From positions 1 to 11,261 of the forward strand of contig JAFAWZ010000106.1 in assembly GCA_019241495.1 (NCBI GenBank): a DNA stretch of 11,261 nt, in the 5' to 3' direction. The notes below the pieces were generated by a model that had not been told where the DNA came from, ran no database searches, and was given only the letters and a program-made list of their open reading frames with translations. The translations under genes and the position numbers were made by a program. Within the stretch, counting starts at the first letter, position 1. Each line of letters opens with the position of its first letter. Of the stretch, positions 6,498-11,261 are shown piece after piece. This DNA comes from Acidimicrobiales bacterium. Its GTDB lineage: Bacteria > Actinomycetota > Acidimicrobiia > Acidimicrobiales > Palsa-688.

Positions 6498-7208
6498 TCA
6501 AGAATTGGCTGTGGTGGTGCCGGCGTCAGCCGGCACCACCACTGCCTCCGCGACCGACAGCAGCGCCCGAAGAAGGACGGCGCCGTCCTCTGATCCGAGC
6601 AGCGGGTCGACGGCCCTTTCAGGGTGGGGCATGAGACCTACCACATTGCCCGCGGGGTTGGAGATACCGGCGATGTCACCTACCGACCCGTTGGGGTTGT
6701 CCACGTAGCGCAGCACGACCCGCCCCTCGCCGACCAGCTCGTCGAGCGTTCGCTGATCGCACGTGTAGTTGCCCTCGAAGTGGTTGATGGGGACGCGCAG
6801 CCTCGTCCCGGGCGAGATCCCAGACGTGAGCACGCTCTGGTCGCTGGCGACTTCTATCTCGACGGTCTGGCAGAGGAAGGTGAGGCCGCGATTCTTCTGC
6901 AGGGCGCCGGGCAACAGGTGGGCTTCGGTGAGGACCTGGAAGCCGTTGCATATCCCCACCACGGGGCCCCCGTCCCGGGCGAATGCCTCCACCGCCGTCA
7001 TGATCGGTGAGAACCGAGCGATCGCACCGGGACGTAGGTAGTCGCCGTGGGCAAAGCCGCCTGGGAGGATGATGGCGTCTACGCCGCTGGCCGACCGGTC
7101 ACCGTGCCAGAGGATCTCGGCCTGCCCCCCCAGCTTCTCGACCGCTTCGACCGCGTCGTGCTCGCAATTCGAGCCGGGAAACAGGACGACGCCAATGCGA
7201 GCCGTCAT
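6498..7208 (-). CDS. purQ: phosphoribosylformylglycinamidine synthase glutaminase subunit PurQ
   Basis: PurQ is the class I glutamine amidotransferase that releases ammonia for PurL during FGAM synthesis. The protein opens with ARIGVVLFPGSNCEHD (3-18), then ILPGGFAHGDYLRPGAIA (47-64). The nucleophile is Cys87 in GICNGFQVL, and His195 and Glu197 in MPHPERA complete the triad. At 236 residues it is slightly longer than usual (about 225). The extra tail (about 223-236) is translated from a perfect palindrome and is unlikely to be an ancestral part of the enzyme. The ATG (7208-7206) overlaps the purS stop as ATGA, implying translational coupling; longer readings upstream would run over purS and are not needed. 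The next gene downstream is convergent, so this ends the purA-D-E-C-S-Q unit. Confidence 0.97.
   Translation of the reverse strand: MTARIGVVLFPGSNCEHDAVEAVEKLGGQAEILWHGDRSASGVDAIILPGGFAHGDYLRPGAIARFSPIMTAVEAFARDGGPVVGICNGFQVLTEAHLLPGALQKNRGLTFLCQTVEIEVASDQSVLTSGISPGTRLRVPINHFEGNYTCDQRTLDELVGEGRVVLRYVDNPNGSVGDIAGISNPAGNVVGLMPHPERAVDPLLGSEDGAVLLRALLSVAEAVVVPADAGTTTANS
6511..6542. repeat. perfect 14-bp palindrome within the purQ 3' end
   Basis: GTGGTGGTGCCGGC (6511-6524) and GCCGGCACCACCAC (6529-6542) are exact reverse complements with a 4-nt loop, GTCA. The whole palindrome is read in frame as purQ residues 223-233 (VVVPADAGTTT). On the minus strand it is followed by AGCCAATTCTTGA, a partly T-rich stretch that includes the stop codon. 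It could end purQ transcription and also block read-through from the converging plus-strand gene. Its perfection and its position inside coding sequence suggest an inserted REP-like repeat rather than an ordinary terminator. Confidence 0.8.
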
Positions 7209-7474
7209 CTGTCGGCCGGGGCGGCGGGTTCGAGGCTTATGGCGGCGTCCTCGATCACCGGATTGGTGAGGAACCGCTGGCAGAGATCCGCGACCCGCTT
7301 GCGCGCCTCGTCCTCGTTCGCGGCCTCCACGTGGAGACGGAAGGCCTTGCCGGCCCGAACGTTGGAGATGCGGTCGAAACCCAGAGCAGCCAGAGCCTTC
7401 TCGATGGTGGCACCCTGAGGATCGGCGATCCCGGGGCGCAGGGTCACCTCGACCAGGGCCTCGAACCGTGTCAC
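7205..7474 (-). CDS. purS: phosphoribosylformylglycinamidine synthase subunit PurS
   Basis: PurS is the small structural subunit that dimerises and holds PurL and PurQ together in the FGAM synthase complex. At 89 residues it has the normal size. It shows the typical opening FEALVEVTLRPGIADPQGATIEKAL (split as FEALVEVTLRPGI at 4-16 and DPQGATIEKALAALG at 18-32), followed by the family's V-R-x-G-K-x-F-x-L pattern (39-47) and a C-terminal helix-strand LANPVIEDAAIS-like segment (LTNPVIEDAAIS). The start is GTG 7474-7472, with AAGG 7 nt upstream. It follows purC by 29 nt and overlaps purQ by 4 nt. Confidence 0.95.
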   Translation of the reverse strand: MTRFEALVEVTLRPGIADPQGATIEKALAALGFDRISNVRAGKAFRLHVEAANEDEARKRVADLCQRFLTNPVIEDAAISLEPAAPADR

Positions 7475-7503
7475 CCGCCAACCTTACCTACGCCGCCGCC
7501 GGC

Positions 7504-8406
7504 CTACGATGCCCGGCCCCGAGGCCCGACGCCGGGCCAGTCGGCGAAGCGGCGGCCGGTGAGGCGCTCGTAGGCCTCCACGTACCGGGTGCGGGTCGCC
7601 ACGACCACGTCGGGAGGCAGCGTCGGAGGCGGCGGGGTCTTGTCCCAACCGGTTCCTTCCAGCCAGTCGCGCAAGGGCTGCTTGTCGAACGACGGCGGGG
7701 TGGAACCCGCCTCCCACCCGTCGGCCGGCCAGAACCGCGACGAGTCAGGGGTCAGGACCTCGTCGCAGATACACAGGCGCCCGTCGATGACCCCCAGCTC
7801 GAACTTGGTGTCCGCGATGATGATGCCTCGCGCCGCGGCCAGGTCTGCGGCCCGCTGGTAGGCGGCGAGGGAGATGCGCCGGGCCTCGGTCGCGAGCGCC
7901 TCGCCGGCCAGCGAGGCGGCCGCTTCGAACGAGATGTTCTCGTCGTGGCCGGTGTCGGCCTTGGTAGAGGGTGTGAACACAGGCTCGGGAAGCTGCTCGG
8001 ACTGGCGCAAACCTTGGGGCAGGGGCTGGCCGTGCATGGTGCCGGTCTTCTGGTACTCGGCCCAGGCGCTGCCTGACAAGTACCCGCGGACGATGCACTC
8101 GATGGGCAGCATGGACGCCTTGCGCACGACCATGACCCGGCCTTCGAGATAGGGGGCGTCGCCCGCTGCCACGGGCACCTCCAAAGAGACGAGATGGTTG
8201 GTCGCCACATCAGCCAACTGCTCCAACCAGAACGCGGTCAGGGCGGTCAGCACCCGGCCCTTGTCTGGGATGGGCTCGGCCATGACGACGTCGAATGCCG
8301 ACATCCGGTCGGAGGTGACGAAGAGCAGGTGCTTGTCGTCGAGCTCGTAGATGTCACGGACCTTGCCCGAGGCGATGTGGGGGAGAGGGAGCTCACGGTC
8401 GGTCAC
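7504..8406 (-). CDS. purC: phosphoribosylaminoimidazole-succinocarboxamide synthase (SAICAR synthetase)
   Basis: PurC joins CAIR and aspartate with ATP to give SAICAR. The 300-residue protein is the longer form, similar in size to actinobacterial and yeast enzymes rather than the 240-residue type. It begins VTDRELPLPHIASGKVRDIY (1-20), carries signature 1, LPIECIVRGYLSGSAW (100-115), the substrate loop FTPSTKADTGHDENI (144-158), signature 2, IIIADTKFELG (195-205), and LTPDSSRFWP (218-227). The start is GTG 8406-8404, overlapping the purE stop as GTGA. A much longer upstream reading exists but would lie across purE in another frame and is rejected. Coupling to purE fits the pathway, because the PurE product is the PurC substrate. 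Confidence 0.97.
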   Translation of the reverse strand: MTDRELPLPHIASGKVRDIYELDDKHLLFVTSDRMSAFDVVMAEPIPDKGRVLTALTAFWLEQLADVATNHLVSLEVPVAAGDAPYLEGRVMVVRKASMLPIECIVRGYLSGSAWAEYQKTGTMHGQPLPQGLRQSEQLPEPVFTPSTKADTGHDENISFEAAASLAGEALATEARRISLAAYQRAADLAAARGIIIADTKFELGVIDGRLCICDEVLTPDSSRFWPADGWEAGSTPPSFDKQPLRDWLEGTGWDKTPPPPTLPPDVVVATRTRYVEAYERLTGRRFADWPGVGPRGRAS

Positions 8407-8867
8407 TTGGCCCACTCCCCGCGGTAGTCGGCCAGGCGCTTGGCCAGGCCGTCGTCGGTGACAGCGAGTATCTCGATGGCCAGGAGGGCGGCGTTGAGAG
8501 CGCCGTCGACCGCCACGGTCGCGACCGGGATACCCCTCGGCATCTGAACCGTCGAGTACAACGCGTCGACTCCCCCGATGGCACCACCGGAGAGCGGAAC
8601 CCCGATCACGGGAAGGGTCGTCTGGGCCGAGACCGCACCGGCCAGGTGGGCGGCCATACCGGCGCCGCAAATGATCACCCCATAACCCTGCCCACGAGCT
8701 GAGGCGGCAAAGGCCGAGACCTTCGCAGGCGTCCGGTGCGCCGACATCACGTGCTCGGATGCCTCCACCCCGAACGACTGAAGCGTCTCGACTGCGGGCG
8801 CCATCTTGGGCTGGTCGTTCGCCGAGCCCATGAGGACTGCCACCTTCTTCACCTGGTCACCCTTCAC
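8403..8867 (-). CDS. purE: N5-carboxyaminoimidazole ribonucleotide mutase (PurE)
   Basis: Class I PurE moves the carboxylate of N5-CAIR to C4 to give CAIR, normally after PurK has made N5-CAIR. At 154 residues it is full length. Residues 10-19 read AVLMGSANDQ, matching the substrate loop GSxSD except that the second Ser is Asn. The catalytic histidine is His44 in SAHRTP. The segments GAGMAAHLAG (68-77), LPVIGVPL (85-92) and STVQMPRGIPVAT (105-117) are all conserved in type. The start GTG 8867-8865 has GAGG 7 nt upstream, inside the second unit of a tandem repeat; a GTG five codons later is possible. Its stop overlaps the purC start. No purK is visible in the window. Confidence 0.95.
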   Translation of the reverse strand: MKGDQVKKVAVLMGSANDQPKMAPAVETLQSFGVEASEHVMSAHRTPAKVSAFAASARGQGYGVIICGAGMAAHLAGAVSAQTTLPVIGVPLSGGAIGGVDALYSTVQMPRGIPVATVAVDGALNAALLAIEILAVTDDGLAKRLADYRGEWAK

Positions 8868-8875
8868 CTTGCTAC

Positions 8876-8905
8876 CTCACGTTTCCTCGAGCTCACGTTT
8901 CCTCG
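8876..8905 (-). repeat. 16-bp tandem repeat in the purE leader
   Basis: CTCACGTTTCCTCG occurs exactly at 8876-8889 and 8892-8905, a period of 16 nt. On the minus strand each unit reads CGAGGAAACGTGAG, with purine-rich GAGG motifs like ribosome binding sites; the unit nearer purE ends in the GAGG used to set its start. The remainder of the purD-purE gap (8906-8973) shows nothing else recognisable. Confidence 0.7.
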
Positions 8906-8973
8906 GGCGAGACGTTCTGCCGGACGACTACCCGTCCCGTTCGAAATCCAAGCCGGCGACTCTAGGCCGCTGG

Positions 8974-10233
8974 TCACAGGGCCGACGCCACCGCCGCAAT
9001 GTCCGAGCGGTAGGTCAAGCCCCGCCACGCGATAGCCGGCACGGCGTCATATACCCGGTGCCGAGCTGCTTCGAGCGTGGGGCCCAGCCCAGTCAAGGCC
9101 ACGACCCGCCCACCTGCCGTGACCAACCCGTCACCGCTCGGAGCTGGCCCGACCCCGGCGGAGTACACCTCGACGAGCCGGGCGGCATCGGCCAGCCCGG
9201 CGATCGGGTCCCCCGTCTCGGGAGTCAACGGGTAACCGGGCGCGGCCAGGACCACACACACCGCGGCCTGCGCGCTGAACTGCGGTGGATCCACTTCGTC
9301 GAGCCGACCCGCGGCGGCCGCCGCCAGCACCCCGGCCACGTCGCCCTCCCAACGTGGGAGCACGACCTCGGTCTCGGGATCACCGAAGCGGACGTTGAAC
9401 TCGAGGACGCTCGCTCCACCCGGGGCCATGATGAGCCCGGCGTAGAGAACCCCGCGGAAGTCGATGCCCCTATTCTGCAAGGCTTCCAAAGTTGGGCAGA
9501 TCGCCTTGTCGATCACTTGATCTACCAGCTCCCGGTCAGCTCCCGGAACGGGCGAGAACGCCCCCATCCCGCCGGTGTTCGGGCCCATGTCGCCGTCGCC
9601 GGCTCGTTTGAAGTCCTGGGCCGCGGCCAGGGGAACCGCCCGACGCCCGTCGCACAGGGCCATCACGGACAGCTCCGGCCCAGTCAACCCCTGTTCGATG
9701 ACGATGCGCCGGCCGGCGTCTCCGAACGATCGTCCCGACAGCTTGGCCCGCACGTCGGCCTCCGCTTCGCTCAGGTCGTCTGTGACCAGAACTCCCTTGC
9801 CCGCGGCAAGCCCGTCTGTCTTGACCACCCAGGGAGCGGGAAGGGAGCGCAAGAACTCGATGGCTGGCTCCGCGGCGCTGAACGCCTGGTAGGGCGCCGT
9901 AGGTACCCCCGCCTCAGCCAGCACGGCCTTCATCCACGCCTTGGAGCCTTCGAGCCGAGCCCCGTCCGCTCCTGGACCGAGCACCAACCGGCCGGTGGCG
10001 GCCCGCAACCGGTCGGCCAACCCGTCCACGAGCGGGGCTTCGGGACCTATGACGAACAGGTCAGCATCGAGGGATTCCGGCGGGCCGGCCACGCAACGTA
10101 CACCGAGTGCGCTCATGCCCGCGTTGCCGTCGCACACCACGACGTCGGCGGTGCGCGCTATCGCCACAGCCAAGGCGTGCTCGCGCCCGCCCGAGCCGAC
10201 GACGCACACCCGCAACTTGGGAACCCGGCTCAA
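8974..10233 (-). CDS. purD: phosphoribosylamine-glycine ligase (GAR synthetase)
   Basis: PurD is an ATP-grasp ligase that joins phosphoribosylamine and glycine to make GAR, the second step of the pathway. The 419-residue length is normal. It shows the N-terminal loop VVGSGGREHAL (11-21), IGPEAPLVDGLADRL (62-76), the ATP-grasp segment VVKTDGLAAGKGVLV (136-150), GDMGPNTGGMGA (214-225), and the family signature RFGDPETEVVLPR (282-294). The longest reading starts at TTG 10233-10231, which overlaps the purA stop as TTGA and suggests coupling. A second TTG six codons on would give a start directly before RVCVVGSGG, closer to the usual N-terminus; neither has a clear ribosome site. The true start is therefore open between the two. 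Confidence 0.96.
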   Translation of the reverse strand: MSRVPKLRVCVVGSGGREHALAVAIARTADVVVCDGNAGMSALGVRCVAGPPESLDADLFVIGPEAPLVDGLADRLRAATGRLVLGPGADGARLEGSKAWMKAVLAEAGVPTAPYQAFSAAEPAIEFLRSLPAPWVVKTDGLAAGKGVLVTDDLSEAEADVRAKLSGRSFGDAGRRIVIEQGLTGPELSVMALCDGRRAVPLAAAQDFKRAGDGDMGPNTGGMGAFSPVPGADRELVDQVIDKAICPTLEALQNRGIDFRGVLYAGLIMAPGGASVLEFNVRFGDPETEVVLPRWEGDVAGVLAAAAAGRLDEVDPPQFSAQAAVCVVLAAPGYPLTPETGDPIAGLADAARLVEVYSAGVGPAPSGDGLVTAGGRVVALTGLGPTLEAARHRVYDAVPAIAWRGLTYRSDIAAVASAL

Positions 10234-11261
10234 CTACCGCCGGTCGAAGCGAAGCGGACGTATTGATCGCGGCCGGGACCGACACCCACCCGAGTGATGG
10301 GCACACCGGCCTGATCGGCCAAGAACTGGACGTACTCCTTGGCTGCTGGAGGGAGGTGGTGCAACTCCGTCGCCGCCGAGGTGTCCTCCTGCCAGCCCGG
10401 TAGCTCTTCATAGATCGGTATGGCATCGTGCAGGTCGCTCTGGTGGTAGGGCATATGGTCGAAGCGCCGACCCTGGCACTCGTAACCGACGCACACCTTC
10501 AGGGTCGGGAGACCGTCGAGCACGTCCAGCTTCGTGAGGGCGATCTCGGTCAGTGAGTTCAGCCGGGCCGCTTGGCGGACCATGACCGCGTCGAACCACC
10601 CGGTACGTCGGCGCCGACCAGTATTGGTCCCATACTCATGGCCGCGGTCGATCAACCGGTCCCCTACCTCGTCGAGCAGCTCGGTCGGGAACGGGCCGGA
10701 TCCCACCCTTGTCACGTACGCCTTGGCGATGCCGAGAACCGAGGTGATGTCTCGGGGCCCGATGCCGGCTCCTACACAAGCCCCGCCCGCCACCGGGTTG
10801 GACGACGTAACGAAGGGGTACGTCCCGTGATCGAGATCCAAGAAGGTGGCCTGGGCCCCTTCCAGCAGAACGGGCCGGTCGGCGGCCAGGGCCTCGTGGA
10901 GGACCGATACGGCATCACCGATGAACGGCTCCAGGCGGGGTGCCAGCTCGTCCAGATAACGCGCCGCGATGTCGGCTGCGGACAACGGCAGGCGGTTGTA
11001 CACCTTGGCCAGGATGAGGTTCTTCTCCTTGAGGACGACATCGAGCTTCTGGCGGAAGATCTTGGCGTCGAGGAGATCCTGCACCCGGATGCCGACCCGG
11101 GCCGCCTTGTCCGCATAAGTGGGCCCGATACCCCGCTTCGTCGTACCCAGCTTGTTGCGTCCCAGGTGCCGCTCCGTCAAGGCGTCGAGCTCCTGGTGGT
11201 AGGGCATTATCAGGTGGGCGTTACCGGACAGGACCAGGCGCGAGCAGTCGACTCCCGACGC
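10230..11261 (-). CDS. purA: adenylosuccinate synthetase, C-terminal 343 residues (runs off window)
   Basis: PurA uses GTP to join aspartate to IMP, giving adenylosuccinate on the way to AMP. The frame is open to the right edge: 18 codons precede the first in-window ATG and encode SRLVLSGNAHLI, standard PurA sequence, so the ATG at 11207 is internal. The signature GTTKRGIGPTYADKAAR follows at about fragment residues 39-55, then EGAQATFLDLDHGTYPFVTSSN, the block GRRRRTGWFDAVMVR, LTKLDVLDGLPTLKVC, and the C-terminal GPGRDQYVRF near the base-binding end. About 95 N-terminal residues, including the GDEGKGK phosphate loop and its catalytic Asp, lie outside. It is the first gene seen of the minus-strand purine cluster, and its stop overlaps the purD start. 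Confidence 0.97.
   Translation of the reverse strand, partial: ASGVDCSRLVLSGNAHLIMPYHQELDALTERHLGRNKLGTTKRGIGPTYADKAARVGIRVQDLLDAKIFRQKLDVVLKEKNLILAKVYNRLPLSAADIAARYLDELAPRLEPFIGDAVSVLHEALAADRPVLLEGAQATFLDLDHGTYPFVTSSNPVAGGACVGAGIGPRDITSVLGIAKAYVTRVGSGPFPTELLDEVGDRLIDRGHEYGTNTGRRRRTGWFDAVMVRQAARLNSLTEIALTKLDVLDGLPTLKVCVGYECQGRRFDHMPYHQSDLHDAIPIYEELPGWQEDTSAATELHHLPPAAKEYVQFLADQAGVPITRVGVGPGRDQYVRFASTGGS

Noticed and set aside
6498..7481. Longer purQ reading starting at 7481
   Set aside because: The upstream part lies over purS out of frame; the ATG at 7208, overlapping the purS stop, gives the normal PurQ N-terminus.
7504..8670. Longer purC reading starting at 8670
   Set aside because: The extra N-terminal part is Arg/Gly-rich and lies over purE in another frame; SAICAR synthetase homology begins at the GTG at 8406, which overlaps the purE stop.
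8935..8957. tRNA T-loop-like GTTCGAAATCC in the purD-purE gap
   Set aside because: The T-stem does not pair, and no acceptor stem, anticodon arm or D-arm could be assembled around it on either strand.
8806..10266. 486-codon open frame on the plus strand opposite purD and purE
   Set aside because: It is antisense to two well-conserved enzymes and crosses their gap with no ribosome site or recognisable motif; a high-GC shadow.

Overview
This window looks like chromosomal DNA of a high-GC Gram-positive bacterium, an actinobacterium and plausibly one of the Acidimicrobiia. The evidence is a very GC-rich third codon position, frequent GTG and TTG starts, the gene order, a BldC-type regulator beside the purine genes, and PurF, PurM and PurA sequences that read as actinobacterial. 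The lineage is an inference from sequence character, not from a database search.

Almost the whole window is one minus-strand purine biosynthesis cluster. In the direction of transcription (high to low coordinates) the order is purA (5' end off the window), purD, purE, purC, purS, purQ, purL, purF, purM. The joins are tight. purA/purD share TTGA, purE/purC share GTGA and purS/purQ share ATGA; the other gaps are 25 to 106 nt. The order is broken once: a plus-strand gene for a small basic protein of unknown function (about 6030-6467) sits between purQ and purL, convergent with purQ and divergent from purL. Downstream of purM, on the same strand, come a BldC-like 66-residue DNA-binding protein and the first 121 codons of an ArgJ-family acetyltransferase that runs off the left edge.

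Together the enzymes cover most of the route from PRPP to IMP and then toward AMP: PurF (step 1), PurD (2), PurS+PurQ+PurL (4), PurM (5), PurE (carboxylation), PurC (SAICAR), and PurA (IMP to adenylosuccinate). PurN/PurT, PurK, PurB and PurH are not in the window.

The less ordinary content is non-coding. A long imperfect inverted repeat (831-972) begins right after the purM stop codon. A solo copy of one arm lies 5 kb away (5936-5981), in the divergent gap between purL and the inserted plus-strand gene. A perfect 14-bp palindrome with a 4-nt loop (6511-6542) lies inside the last codons of purQ. Two adjacent inverted repeats lie upstream of bldC, and a 16-bp tandem repeat precedes purE. No tRNA, rRNA, CRISPR array, insertion sequence or complete mobile element was seen. 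No gene-free stretch exceeds 300 bases; the longest, 701-972, is filled by the bldC control region and the inverted repeat.
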